Shown here piece after piece: positions 35,713 to 48,637 of a DNA stretch of 64,000 nucleotides. The DNA comes from Siphonodentalium dalli (Eukaryota > Mollusca > Scaphopoda > Gadilida > Siphonodentaliidae): NCBI GenBank assembly GCA_032622095.1, contig CP136063.1, positions 211,028,355-211,092,354 of the forward strand, written 5' to 3'. Under the pieces are notes generated by a model, which worked only from the letters and a program-made list of their open reading frames with translations, did no database searches and was not told the origin of the DNA. The position numbers were made by a program, and so were the translations under genes. Every line of letters begins with the position of its first letter. Position 1 is the first letter of the stretch.

Positions 35713-38700
35713 ATGATGCTAATTGGTCCGTGAAGGATTTTTTTCTATTTTAGTGTTATATTTTATGTAAGATTATTATTGTCATATAAACTAAAGTTAT
35801 CAAGTGCAATAGTCTATTGATATTGTCATCTTATGCCGGGATGTGGTGATGAGGGTGTGAGGTTGGGGCTGACTTAATGCCTGACACAACATTTAAAGCT
35901 GGAAATTTCATATGAAAACTAGGTTTTATTTGTTCTCTTTGTTTTATTTTCCAACCAGTATTTTGTGGGGAATTTGTTGCTATTACATGTAGATCAACAA
36001 TAACTTTTTTCCAACTTTTGCTGCTGGTTGTGTGGGGGAATTTTCAAAGTGGATAATGTACTGTAATGGACCCATCCCTGATGGACATCCAAAATTTTTG
36101 CCACATCAAATTATTTTTTGCCAAATTTCAAATATATTTGCCAAATTAAGTTTAGGGTATAGTTGGGGAATTAAAGGATAGTCTGGTTTTTTATCTTCAC
36201 TATATACTGTAAAAACTAACCATAGACACAGATAAATGAGCTAGTAAAGCAAGTTAGTATTATTAATATATAAAGTAGTAATAAATATCTAAGCGACACA
36301 TTGAAACTATGTTTAATATTGCTACACAGTCATCAAATGACAAGTATATGTCATCAAAGCATACAAATTATTTCGTCCTGTATTGTTGCTGACAACGAAC
36401 CACAAATTATTCCGTCATTCACATTCGGTTGATTAACCTATTGTCTTAAGCTCACTGGTCATAAGACACTGGCATCATAAATACATGGTATATAATGTTG
36501 CCATTAATGTGCATTGCTGCAATTAGTGCATGCATCCATAATCCAAACAGACGAAGGGGGGATTAACTGTGTAAACAATTTAATAATTACCTTTTGTGGT
36601 ATCTACATTCAGAGCATGTTATAAATTACTCCTACCAGCCTCAGTGAACAAATTTCCGACTCATATTTTAACCATGGTCGATTAGTTTTTTTTTTTATAA
36701 AAGATTGATTATAACAGAAAGAAGCTGAGGGATTACCGTTTTGTGACAACTAAAGAAGATTATAACTTTCGATATATCACTGCTGACCATGCTAAGTTGA
36801 TTTCTTGATCGGGTTTCCCTTTGTATTGTCTGTACCGGTAAGTCGGCACACATAACGAATAACCCGCTTGATGATGTTTTATGACTAGATAATTCACATC
36901 GCATAACAAATTACCTGCTTGAGAATGAAATAATTACCCGGTATGTAAAGATGGATTGGCGAGAATCTTTGGAAAATTTGGAAGTTAAGTTTGAAGCATT
37001 ATGAAAACATTTGAAGACCTAAGAACATACATTTGAATACAGAAGAACATACTAATTAGGGCTTGGTCATATATACAGTGTTCGTGCTGTCTGAGGCTAA
37101 AGTGGCTAATTGCCAATTTTCAAAAGTGGCCACAAACAATTTCATTTGGTAAAATGTTTGGCAAACTTTTTTTCACCACAATTGGAGACAGAAATCTAAT
37201 TTTTTTGGGCGTCTGGAGTTTGGGTGCCCATACCGGTAAACGGTATGAAAAAAGGCCTAGATATGTCTCGGTACTTCGGATACATCATATGATGACAACC
37301 CAAATTTATTTTGTAAGGGGAGCGTTGATTGAATAGTGAGGGTTGTACAAAGGCGATTACTAATCATCAAAAACCTTAATCTCTGCACTGGTTATATCAT
37401 AATGATTATTATTTTGTTGATTAGGTGGTAGGTAAGATGAAATGCATTGTCCTATAATACCAGAAAGAACTGTTGTTATATGTCGGTGAAAATAGCGATG
37501 ACAACTAACACACCCCATTACTTGATTAGTTGGAGAACTAACGTCGTGTCGTCCGAGAGTTCTATATTTAAAAAATATAATTTAGTCTTCAATTGTGAGC
37601 CCATAAAAAAAAATTGTGAGCCCAGATAATGAGGATGTAATTTGGCCAAAGTTTTGTTTAATTTGGCCAAAAAACTTTTGGCCAATTATTTTTTTATTTG
37701 GCCACTAAAAATTTCATTTGGCCACTTTTTTGGTCAGAAGATTTTTTGGTCCATTTTTTGCATACATCCCCCACACAACAAAGACCCTCTAGCCACATAC
37801 ATGCCTGCCACCTACATGTATACTGTGTCCACAGTGGTCGTAGCATATTCCCCGTACAGAACACAGTTATAGGGGCAGCGGGTCACTTCGACGGTCCCTT
37901 TCTCTCACCAATATTTCCCCATCCGACATGTATTCACTACCCGACCTCCTAGGGACCAGCCTAGAGGGCGACTTGGGAGACATCTTGGTGTAAACAATAT
38001 TTAATTTCGAACAGAACATGTAATACATACAAACAAATTGACATAATTAATAATAATGTTCAAAACGGCGATTAGATAACAAGCCTAAAAGGCTTTTATC
38101 AAGTCTTTTCCTCGGAGTAGGAAGTTTACCCTTGGTATCAGAATAGATACCATATACATGTAGGGTAAATTTAGCAGACGAGAATAACATGTTAGACATC
38201 TTCTCCCTAAAATGTGCCACTAATCTTTGTCCAAGGGAGAAGTGACTTCTCTCTCATATAACAATTTGCATATTCAAAATAGCATATATGAAGTGAATTT
38301 ATTGACTATAATGGCTCACTTTCTCATTATAATGATATTATAAATGTAAATGGGCTCTCGTATTACATACCGGTAATACCTATTGGAGCACACAAAGGTG
38401 ATGTTAGAGAGTAAATTGAACTTCAGCCTTTATAACTTCTCCCTCGTAACAGTCCACTTCTCCCTAATAATCTAAGGGAGAGAAGTGACTTCTCCCAATT
38501 TGAATTCTCTAAGCTGGACCATGCAATCTACTAGTTACAAGATATCTTCACCATTCAATTGTTATGTGTCCATATTTGTCAATATTTAATTTAACTGGAC
38601 CCAATAAAATAAGCTGTGCCTGACTTTTGGATCCAATTCATTTGAGTAATGAATAAATTTATTTAACTCCAATTGCCTTTTCAATATATGTAGTCATGTA

Positions 38701-38759
38701 CACGGTTCTTGTTTATCAGTTTGGGAAAGGTGTGCATACATGTTCATGAACAAATAGTT
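35713..38759. other. gene-free stretch; TTTGGCCA reiteration and CTTCTCCCT dyads
   Basis: No exon supported. TTTGGCCAA-type motifs recur at about 37,640-37,730, and GGGAGAAGTGACTTCTC-like dyads at about 38,235 and 38,465. Confidence 0.45.
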
Positions 38760-39140
38760 CACCAGGAGAGAAAAATATTCAGATCTTTCAGTCACATCTT
38801 CTGCATATAAGCCCTCTGAGTCATGCAGTACACAGCCCTATGAACAACTATAATAGATACAAACAATACTGATCCTTTATATGGTTCTCTATTAAATACC
38901 CGGTACTGCTTCAAAAATAAAAATGATTAAAAAAATGTAAGACAGGTTGTTCACCAAGATCAGTCACATCTTCTGAATATAACAGACTGTAGCTTATCAT
39001 AGCACACACCACACAGCCCAGTACACAACCATAAATGGACAAACAATAAGACAGCTCTATGGTTCTATATAAAATACTGCTCAAAAATAAAAATCGAAGA
39101 GGGGGGTGTATCATTCACTAAGAGAGAGAGAGAGAGAGGG
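38760..39140. repeat. low-copy repeat with AAATACTGCTCAAAAATAAAAA, ending in GA microsatellite
   Basis: CAGTCACATCTTCTG...CCATAAATGGACAAACAATAAGACAGCTCTATGG... occurs here about twice. Relatives lie at 42,780-43,230 and 44,290-44,400. It runs into (AG)n at 39,120-39,136 and (GGATA)n to about 39,160. Confidence 0.6.
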
Positions 39141-39441
39141 GATAGGATAGGATAGGATAATTTATTTCCAATATACTAGTACACATAAACAAACACAGGG
39201 TTTCTGCCAGGCCGGCTGCGGGTCCGTCACACGGACCCATTCCCCCCCGTTGGTCGTTGCATGAAATCCCGCTCATACACAAATAAATGACGTTATTAAA
39301 AACTTTTTCAGTCTTGTCTGTGTCAACAGGCTATATATCTACACTTATTTTCATTAATATTGACAAAATGAAATAGACACAGTCCATCTCCCGAAAAAAA
39401 CAATAAGAAAGAGCATGTCAATGTCGCGGTAACATCAAAGA

Positions 39442-39669
39442 ATGCGGACTGTTGAGTGCGGATATTTTTGTGCACGGGATTCCATGGATAAAACTATTCA
39501 CGCTCGAAGACCCCGTGCTATCGTACGATTACATAATTGGATCAAAGAACACCCGATTGATGAGTCGGGGATATGTTTATGCACGGGAGTTTCGTGGATG
39601 AAACTATACTCAATGTTGATCATTTATCTTATTGCTGTATTACCATTTGTTTTCGAGTTTGATGTACCG
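39442..39669 (+). CDS. candidate 5' coding exon with a membrane segment, unidentified gene
   Basis: An ATG-initiated reading of 76 codons ends exactly at a strong splice donor (CCG|GTAAGTG, donor at 39670) in phase 0. The encoded peptide has a polar N-terminal part with several Cys and Arg. It is followed by a hydrophobic run of about 20 residues (MLIIYLIAVLPFVFEF, about residues 57-72), as in a type II membrane protein or signal anchor. Odd feature: the stretch around codons 7-21 (GYFCARDSMDKTIH) and that around codons 43-57 (GICLCTGVSWMKLYS) come from a diverged in-frame duplication at DNA level (TGCACGGGATTCCATGGAT and TGCACGGGAGTTTCGTGGAT). No downstream exon could be matched, and I do not recognise the family. 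Chance is possible. Confidence 0.35.
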
Positions 39670-40334
39670 GTAAGTGAAGTTCCTGAAAAATACATGTGAT
39701 TCTCTACGTGTGTTGATTATTATGTGTATATTGCCATGCATACTTAACAAAATCCCAAAGTGATTTATTTCACAATAATACGGAACCTGTACCAAATCAG
39801 TCTTTATAGCGGGAATTCATAGTGAGAACACCATTCATTTGAGCCATATTACATGCATGGAGGATAAACACGAACACATACCCCCCCCAATATGGAGATA
39901 AAGTCAAAGTAAGGTCAATAATAGTTGTGTTGTCCCGCCTGGGTACCCAAGCACAATAATCAAAGACGCCCATGTTCACATTTCCCGCCAAAAACTCAAT
40001 TATATTTTATAACACGTTGGCTAAAACTATGTTCAAAAGCTGCGGTATTCAGTTGTTGGACTAATACAGACTATTGAACAAATGGTGGGGAGTTTTCAAT
40101 AATTGAAGCTACACGTTCCGGGTGAAAGATTTTGCTACAATTCGTATTTCGCCGCTATAAATATCTCCTGCAGACAAACCCTGCAGTATGACATCACCGT
40201 GCACAAATAGTTTTACGATTGACAGAATATATAATCCTGTCAGTTTCATTTTCACTGACGCTACTTGAAATTCTAAGAATTACTTTATTCAATTCTCCTT
40301 GCTATGTATTATTGGTCAATGTGTAGATGCTTTT
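39670..40334. other. no recognisable feature
   Basis: No exon or repeat supported; would be intron if the preceding exon is real. Confidence 0.4.
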
Positions 40335-40860
40335 TATGTTTACCCATACCATAGTATGGTAAACATAGTGTCGTTGCCCGGATTGACCACTCGTCGTTCG
40401 TCCGTCTGTCCGTCCGTCCGTCTGTCTGTCCGTAGACACTTTACGAGTAATGCGATAACTCAAACATTTTCTATCCGATCGAAACCAAATTTTGTATATG
40501 GGTTTCTCAGCCCAAAATACAGATCGAGTTCGAATTTTTGTTACAGAGTTATGGCCCTTTTTCAACTTATAATTCACGCATTCTGCCATAACTCAAACAT
40601 TTTTTATCTGATTGGAACCAAATTTGGTATGTGAGTTTCACAGCCCAAAATACAGATCGAGTCCGAATGTGGGTTTGATCCGATTAATTTTAAAGGAGTA
40701 ATGACCCTTTTTCGAGAAAAAAAAAATTTAAATTTTTTTAGATTTAGCTCCTTGCTAAATTTAGCATATACAAATATTAAATTTTGTTTGAACTTTAAAT
40801 AACAATAAAAAAAAAATTAAATAATAAAAAAAAATTGACACTTTCATTTATTTTAGTTTT
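40335..40860. repeat. dispersed repeat with CCATACCATAGTATGG end
   Basis: It starts TTTACCCATACCATAGTATGG, then GTCCGGATTGACCACTCGTC, a GTCCGTCTGTCC tract, and two near-repeats of ATACAGATCGAGT(T/C)CGAAT. This is the opposite orientation to 19370-19960. It ends in A-rich DNA. Confidence 0.65.
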
Positions 40861-42724
40861 ATACGATTAATTAGGTGTGATATCCTGTTTTGAAAATATG
40901 AAGATTTTATTGCAATAGTTTCATGTAATATAATGATATCAATAAATTACCATGTGATCATCCAACATCCAGAGTATATGAGAGGATTTTTATAGATGTT
41001 GTCATTCCAAGTGAAATCTGTTATGAAATGAGTGATGACATATGATACAGAGCTCTGGTGGGTCAAGCAAGATAAACAACACTGGTGGCTGGCTGTTTGT
41101 TTATTCTAACTGTCAAATTGATTAATGGCAGCACAAACTGGTGTTTCTCCTATTCTTGAAATTTCATTACAGGGTGAGATAAGGGCCCCCCTCACCTATA
41201 TAAGTGTCTTCTAAATTCCATTAATTTGCTTCAAAAATAATTAACCCTTTCCAAGGTTTCCATAGACACATGCTATAATGTACATGGACTCTTCCTCATA
41301 TCTCTTAATATCTATTGGGTATCTTTGCACACTATTCACTTCTATCAATTTTGGTATTGACTGATTAATTGATTTTTGAAAAATATATTACCCCTTCAGA
41401 CACATGCTTTCAATTTGAAATTAAAACAACAGCTGATAGCCAATATGATTTATCTATGCAATGGGAAACAGGCAGATAAATATACATGACTATTGTAAGT
41501 GATGACTTGTTTTGTAAATCAATATGGTAGATGTTAGTATTTCCAAGAACCTTATTTTCCCATTTGTTCACATTTTCATGGTTGATTGAATTTTAGGGGC
41601 CACAGAGCACTTAGAAGATTAACATTGAAGGTTGTGGCTTTTAGTGCCCAAGCTACTTGTAAAACATTGTAATGTGTGAAACCATTCAAATGAGGGCTAA
41701 CTTACTTTCTTTTATATGAACGATTTAGTGGTCATAGGGGCCAGCATCCCCATCATATTATGTCTGTATAACATTATATAGATAATACTTTTGAATTGTA
41801 TAAACTACATATATTTTTGAAAACCATACACCCCTGTTATGAAACACTTAATCTTATTTAATACACAGGTCAGATCTGATTTTATATCTGTCCATGTTTG
41901 ATAAACAAATAACTGGGGAGAATGGGGGAAGGGGGGGGTAATTAAAGTACCATTTAAATACGAGATGGAATCCCCTACATATATGTCGTTCTAAGCAATT
42001 ATAATTTCTCTTTAGAAGTGAATAATCAATTTTGAATATCTGGCATGTCAAAAGTGACAAAGATAGGGATTTATCACTTTTGCTTCCAATGAGTTAACTT
42101 AAACTCCTAAACATGTCCTCCGAAATCACTATACCATTGGATCTCATAGTGAGAGGTCCTTGTGTGAATAGGGACAGAGTTATGAGATTTAAAACTACTC
42201 CTCCCCAACCCAAATACTTTAACCCTTTCTTAAGACAAATTATTGGAGCTTTTGATTTCAAGTTGGGTACTGATATATGGATTAATTCCTGTGATCATAT
42301 CTTTGACAAATAATCAGTTATGGCTAGTCGCTATCGCCAAGGTATGGGTTAAACATCTGCCGATCGTGATCGGCCTCTCGTTAGTGTTTAGATTCATTAT
42401 ATATGCCTGTTGGAATCTTATTATAAGTTATAAATTTGTAAACACTGCACATGTATTAAACTCGTAGCTCGTTCATTTATATAGTCTTCAATCAGATGGC
42501 AGTCTTAAGTACGTAATTATAAAATGACTAACTATTTGGATACCATCAACATAATTAATGCACCCACGGAAATCATCGACTTGCATATATATACGTAGCT
42601 TTGGATTGCTTTGTGGGACACTCAGGTGCAAGGAAATGGCTTCTTTTCAGTGTCAAATAACAAAATTTTGTGTTATATTGAGAGGGGAAGGCTTAGTCCA
42701 ATATAGACTGTCTTCCTGTCACCC
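40861..42724. other. gene-free stretch with one inverted-arm end at 42335-42385
   Basis: No exon supported. GCCAAGGTATGGGTTAAACA ... GCCGATCGTGATCGGCCTCTCGTTA is a third copy of the terminal segment of the 8-kb and 18-kb inverted arms. Confidence 0.5.
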
Positions 42725-43230
42725 CCTGAGAGAGAGAGAGAGAGAGGGGGGGAGAGGAGAGCAGAGGAGAACAACCATAAAAGGGTTAAGGGACAAACAA
42801 TAAGACAGCTCTGGATGGTTTTATATAAAATACTGCTCAAAAATACAAAATGAAGAGGTGGGGGGGGGGGGGGGTGTCATTCACTAAGAGAGAGAGTGAG
42901 AGAGAAATCAATCACATGCATATAAACCCCAGAGTCCTACATTGTACACGAAGCTTATCCCACAGATCAGTGAACAACCATAAAAAGGACAAACAATAAG
43001 ACAGCTCTATGTTCTATAATAAAATACTGCTGCAAAAATAAAAAATGAAGAGGGGGTGTGTATCGTTCACTAAGAGAGAGAGGAGAGGAGAGGTGAGGAG
43101 AGAAGAGGACAGAAAACGTACATGAAGCTTATCATAGCATACTAGTACGTCCCACAGATCAGTGAACAACCATGAAAAGGACAAACAATAAGACAGCTCC
43201 ATATAGTTCTATATAAAATACTGCTACAAT
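42725..43230. repeat. tandem low-copy repeat with GA microsatellites
   Basis: About three units of GGACAAACAATAAGACAGCTC ... AAAATACTGCT(CA/GC)AAAAATA ... GTCATTCACTAAGAGAGAG, separated by (AG)n and G-runs. Same family as 38760-39140. Confidence 0.7.
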
Positions 43231-43338
43231 GATATTAAACGTATATACAAATGTAAACCTCACATGAATAGACCTATACATGTATGTTCGGCCTAATTAT
43301 TTTAGGGTATGGAAGACATGAGATAATAATTTATTTTA

Positions 43339-43729
43339 TACCGCTATACTTAAAGTAATTGACCACCAATAACGTGGTGTCACCCCGTTAATACCGCGGT
43401 ACTATACCGCAGTATCCTCCAATACCGCGGTACTGATACCGCTTGTTAATGCGAACAAGTATGTGGGAGTAAATACCTCCCCTCAAAGAGTTCCATGAAA
43501 ATCACCGCGGTATTCAAAAAAATTCATACGGTGCCCGCTAAAAGACCGCGGTATTCAAAAAAATTAATGCGGTGCCCGCTAAAGGACTGCGGTATCATTA
43601 TCGCCCAATACCGTAACTCCACCGCCGTGACCATCTCGATACCGCTACCGTTTATTACCGGTATCACCGCGGTCATGACCGGGGTATCACCCCGTTTTTC
43701 TGGTCAATTACTTTGAGAATAGCGGTACT
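43339..43729. mobile_element. inverted-repeat element rich in ACCGCGGTA palindromes (~390 bp)
   Basis: The ends ATACCGCTAT / ATAGCGGTA and AAAGTAATTGACCA / TGGTCAATTACTTT are inverted and flank a GC-rich interior. That interior has many copies of the palindrome ACCGCGGT and of TACCGCGGTA, and GAGGTATTTAC/CCGCTAAA(A/G)GAC blocks. Non-coding; the composition is quite unlike the AT-rich surroundings. Target duplication unclear. Confidence 0.65.
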
Positions 43730-44024
43730 ATTAAATATAGTGTCAATACCATTATCATTAACATTTTTAAGTTCTGGGAACGTCTTGGAAATGTGATTTG
43801 CCTTTTCCACCTTTTGTTATCAACCTTATTTCCATTTTGGGAGGGGGTTCATCATTCACTAATTATTTTTGGGTATGGAAGACATTCTAGTACTTAGTAG
43901 AAGAAATATATATATCAAACGAAATTGTAATTTTATATTTTTAGTTTTGGGAGGGGGTTCATCATTCTTTAACAGAAAGGAAAGTATTCATACATACATG
44001 GCTTGCTGCTTCACCATTAAATAT

Positions 44025-44170
44025 CCTGTGCCAGTGCATTCTCTTATATATGTGAGTCTCCCATAGGGAGCGTTGCATATATAAGAGAATGCACTGGCTT
44101 ACCAGATCAAGGTAAATATTATTAGGCTACTAATGAATTCTCTTATATAGCGTATGTGAGGCTCCCTGAG
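44025..44170. repeat. CATTCTCTTATATA hairpins
   Basis: GCCAGTGCATTCTCTTATATATG ... CATATATAAGAGAATGCACTGGC forms a perfect-armed hairpin of about 67 bp around CTCCCATAGGGAG. A half copy follows near 44,140. Confidence 0.8.
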
Positions 44171-44636
44171 TGAACAAGCATAAATTTAGTAACCGGACTA
44201 TACATGTACCTTTAATAACCGGACTATGCCTTTAGTAACTGGACTACATGTATGCCTTTAATAAACGGACAATGCACACATACTGCATTATACTGCACAT
44301 AAACTCCACAGTCCTGTAGTGTACCTTATCATAGAGTACGACATACCTGAGTGAACAAACATAATAAAAAGGACAAACAATACAGATCCTCTAGATGCCT
44401 TGATATAAAGCTCATTGTTAGAGAGTCAATATCCAACCATCAAACCTCCCATGAATCCATCCAATATCAGTTCGGCCTAATTATTTTCAGGTACAGAAAA
44501 CAGTAATACATGGAAACGGGGGGCATCCAGCCCTTGACCCAAAATTGTTTCAGTTTTAGCAAGTTTTTTTCTCGACATCCACTCCCCCTAGAAACACAAA
44601 ATCAAAATGATTTGGAAGAATATTAGAATTTTCACC

Positions 44637-44757
44637 TCTTACTGTCTGTTTCCTATTAACTACCTATTACTGTCTGTTTCCTATTAACTACCTATTACTG
44701 TCTGTTTCCTATTAACTACCTATTACTGTCTGTTTCCTATTACCTACCTATTACAGG
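44637..44757. repeat. 28-bp tandem repeat, about 4 copies
   Basis: The unit is ACTGTCTGTTTCCTATTAAC plus TACCTATT. Confidence 0.9.
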
Positions 44758-44885
44758 TTGTGTATCCGTATGTGATTAGCTTAGTTTGACATGGCACTGA
44801 TCGCTTATGCAACTTGTCCATTTTTAACCAGAGTTATGGCCCGTTGTTGGAATTGCCACAGGCATATTTCGCCACGCCCTATCGA

Positions 44886-46135
44886 ATGCCGGCTGATACG
44901 GACCCTGGGTCTTACGGACCCTGGGTCTTACGGACCCTGGCTTTTACGGACCACCGGCTGATACGGACCCTGGCTTATACGGACCCTCGGCTTATACGGA
45001 CCCTGGCTCATACAGACCTCAATTAAAATATACAATTTTATTTTTTATGTTTATTTAAATAAAATCAAAATTCTGACAACATACATACGGAGATAACAAA
45101 AAATCTGATGATAACAAAAATGGAACAACGTTACATCAGACGAACATTATCTAAATTGGGGCGTACAGCTTGGCGGCTTCTTTCAGTAGTTTGCTGGCAG
45201 TTATCCTCATCGACGAGTAGTAGCTGTTGTGCTCTCAAGTAGAACATTCAGGTTCAATGCAGTCATTGTGGAATTATGCCAGTCAAAAATAAATCAGTTG
45301 AATATATACCAGTTGTGTTTTTACTAACATGTTTTCGTAACAAATCAAACTCAGTGGATTCATCCTGATCACCATTCACTGACCATTTATCACCGCATGT
45401 CTGTTTATACAACGACATAAAGGGATCACACGCGCGTGTTTATACAACGATGAAGAGATTAATTAACGCGATTCAATAAATGTTTTTTTCAAGCCAGAAC
45501 ATCACCGAAATTCTCAATTAATACAGATATATGTGTGACAATACAATCATAATTATATATTAAATTCATAAATATAAGTTTGAAAATAAAACCGAACAAA
45601 TCGGTTAAATTCATAAATATAAGTTTGAAAATCACCAAAAAAATCAAAAAAATTCTCAATTAATACAGATATATGTGTGAAATGACAATCATAATTATAT
45701 ATTAAATTCATAAATATAAGTTTGAAAAATAATCGGTTAAATTCATAAATATATGTTTGAAAATCATCAAAAAAATAACAAAAATTCTCAATTAATACAG
45801 ATATATGTGTGAAATGACAATCATAATTATATATTAAATTCATAAATATAAGTTTGAAAATCACTGAAAAAATCAGCTATATTCATAAATTTAAGTTTGA
45901 AAATCACCCAAAAAAATCACCGAAATTCTCAATTAATACAGATATATGTGTAAGAAGACAATCATAATTATATATTAAATTCATAAATATAAGTTTGAAA
46001 ATTGAATATTTTAATTGAGGTCCGTATGAGCCGGGGTCCGTATAAGCCAGGGTCCGTATCAGCCGGTGGTCCGTAAAAGCCAGGGTCCGTAAAAGCCAGG
46101 GTCCGTAAGAGCCAGGGTCCGTATAAGCCGCATAC
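44886..46135. mobile_element. Mutator-like MITE with internal tandem repeats (1,250 bp)
   Basis: It is flanked by an exact 11-bp direct repeat CGCCCTATCGA (44875-44885 and 46136-46146). The ends are inverted: GGCTGATACGGACCCTGG and CCAGGGTCCGTATAAGCC, each continuing as several reiterated ACGGACCCTGGCTT units (about 120 bp per side). Inside are four 132-143-bp AT-rich units starting at about 45509, 45652, 45784 and 45925 (ATTCTCAATTAATACAGATA...). A 9-11-bp duplication is characteristic of Mutator/MULE elements. The interrupted host repeat reads continuously across the site when the element is removed. Open frames inside are repeat artefacts. Confidence 0.8.
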
Positions 46136-46146
46136 CGCCCTATCGA

Positions 46147-48530
46147 TGCTCTTTTTCAGGTTTGGGAAGGGAGTGCAACAAATGTTCACATCTACCTGCA
46201 TCTACTGGATTAAACTTGCAGATCTTGCAGCCCAGCTTATAATAGCACAATTACCCTTAAAATATCATATTTTTTTTCAGGTTTGGGAAGGGGGTGCAAA
46301 ATAAAACTATTCACAACTACTGGATTAAACTACAGATCCTACAGTCTAGCGTATTGTAGTAAAATCACCCTTACATCAGAGTTATGGCTATTTGTTGGAA
46401 TTACCACGGGCATATTTTGCCATGCTCTAGCTATGCTCTTTTTCAAGTTTTGAAAGGGGGTGCAGAAAAAAAGCTAGTCACATCTACTGCATTAAACTGC
46501 AGTCTAGCTTATAGCACTATTACAATATCTTATTTTTCTTCAGGTTTTGGAAGGGGGTGCAAAATAAAAATATTCACACCCACTGTGTATACCAGTAAAC
46601 AACAGATCCTACGCCCAGCTGCACAGTTCAGTGGACAACAATAAAAGAGTCCAAACAATACTGATGCTCTATTCATCCTTTCATGACTGGAGATTCCTGA
46701 AATTTTGTGAAAATCCTTTGCCAATACATTCTCTTATATATGTGAGTCTCCCAAAGGGAGCCTTGCATATATATCGGTACTAGTAACAGAATGCATTAGC
46801 CTAACAATATTTACCTTCATCTGTGTAAGCCAGTGCCTTATATACATGTATGCGAGGCTCCCTATGGTAAACTCACATATATAAGAGAATGCAGTGGCAC
46901 AGGATCTTTAATGCCGCATCAATGCAGCTCCAGTCATGAAAGGATTAATATAAAATACTTCTGTAACAATATAAATGAAATGTAAAACTGTCTCTTACAT
47001 GTCTGAAAGTCATTATAATTTGCAGCCTAGTTTATCATACATGTATTACCCTTACAATATATTATATTATATATTTAGGGGAGGCACATCTACTGATTAA
47101 CCCTTGAGTCCAAGGGGCCGATCTCATCGGCCCTAAACCTACAAAATAAGTCTGTTAAAGAATATAAGAATAAATGATTAAAGTTGTAATAAAAAAAAAT
47201 TGTTAGGCCAATGCATTCTCTTATATATGCAAGGCGACCTATGGTCGACTCGCATATATAAGAGAATGCATTGGCACAGGGTATATGGGTTGATACAAAA
47301 ATCGACCTGGCACTCAAAGGGTTAAAACTACAGATTCTACAGCCTACATGTAGATTATTACAGCATACAGCTGCATACATGTAGTTCAGTGGACAACAAT
47401 AAAATAGTCCAAACAATACTGCTCTCTGTTAACCTTCCATGACTGGAATTACCTCCCTTATTAACCCTTCCATGACTGGAGTTACCTCCCTTAAAAACCC
47501 TTCCATGACTGGAGTTACCTCCCTTATTAACCTTCCATGACTGGAGTTACCTCCCTTAATAACCCTTCCATGACTGGAGTTACCTCCCTTAATAACCCTT
47601 CCATGACTGGAGTTACCTCCCTTATTAACCTTCCATGACTGGAGCTCCCTGAAATTTTCCTAAAACCCTGTGCCAGGGCATTCTCTTATATATGTGAGTT
47701 TCTCATAGGGAGCCTTGCATATATAAGAGAATACATTGGCCTAACAATATTTACCTTGATCTTTGTAAGCCAGTGCATTCTCTTATATATGTGAGTTTCC
47801 CATAGGGAGCCTCGCATATATAAGAGAATGCATTGGTCTAACAATATTTACCTTGATCTTTGTAAGCCCGTGCATTCTCTTATATATGTGAGTTTCCCAT
47901 AGGGAGCCTCGCATATATAAGAGAATGCATTGGCCTAACAATATTTACCTTGATCTTTGTAAGCCCGTGCATACTCTTATTTATGCGAGGCTCCAAATTG
48001 GGAACTCGCATATATTAGAGAATCTAGCTTATCACATCTTATATTTTATAAGGGATGCAGAAAAAAAACTATTAACATCTACTGGATTAAACTACAGTCC
48101 TGCAGCATGCATGGCCTATCATACATGTAGAACTATTACCCTTACAATATCTTATATTTTATAGGGGGTACAGAAAAACAAACTCTTAACATCTACTGCA
48201 ATAAATTAGTCATGCAGCCTGGCCTACATGTAGCATACATGTAGCACTATTACCCTTACAATATCCTATATTAGTTATGGGTGCTATTCACATCTACTGC
48301 ATTAAACTACATATCTCACAGTCTAGCTTATCACGGCACACTTACCCTTACAATATCTAAATTTTTTCAGGTTTGGGAAGGGAGGTGCAGAAGAAAAAAT
48401 CTATTCACATCTACTGCATTAAACTACAGATCTTGCAGCCTAGCTTCTTACAGCATACAGCTCATAGTTCAGTGGACAACCATAAAGAATACACACAATA
48501 ATAGCTGCTGGCTCTACATGGTTTAATATA
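46147..48530. repeat. degenerate tandem region with embedded hairpins, 5' of the EGF-like gene
   Basis: Units of roughly 110-200 bp recur with CAGGTTTGGGAAGGGGGTGC, TTCACATCTACTGCATTAAAC, CAGCCTAGCTTATCA and ATTACCCTTACAATATCTTA. Embedded are CATTCTCTTATATA hairpins at 46,720-46,900 and 47,205-47,280, and a tandem of about four hairpins at 47,670-48,025 (period roughly 100 bp). A 33-34-bp repeat CCTTCCATGACTGGAGTTAC (+CTCCCTTAATAA) is present about seven times at 47,433-47,645. Confidence 0.75.
47670..48025. repeat. tandem array of palindromic hairpins
   Basis: About four successive copies of GTGCATTCTCTTATATATGTGAG(T/C)... and its inverse, with apex CCCATAGGGAG. They are separated by CCTAACAATATTTACCTTGA and TCTTTGTAAGCC. 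Confidence 0.85.
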
Positions 48531-48637
48531 AGCGACTTCACTTCCTGGTTGATACCGGAGCCAGGACACCAGTCCAATACACAGATAACAAGCAGGAAGT
48601 TTTCTATGTTTTTATTGATGGCATTTCAAGCGTGAAT

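Noticed and set aside
42113-42313. 66-codon frame as a host exon
   Set aside because: No splice-site pairing or recognisable domain; runs into a dispersed repeat end.
44897-46125. Open frames reading repeated DPG/GPWLLRT-type peptides
   Set aside because: They are translations of the reiterated ACGGACCCTGGCTT ends of the Mutator-like MITE.
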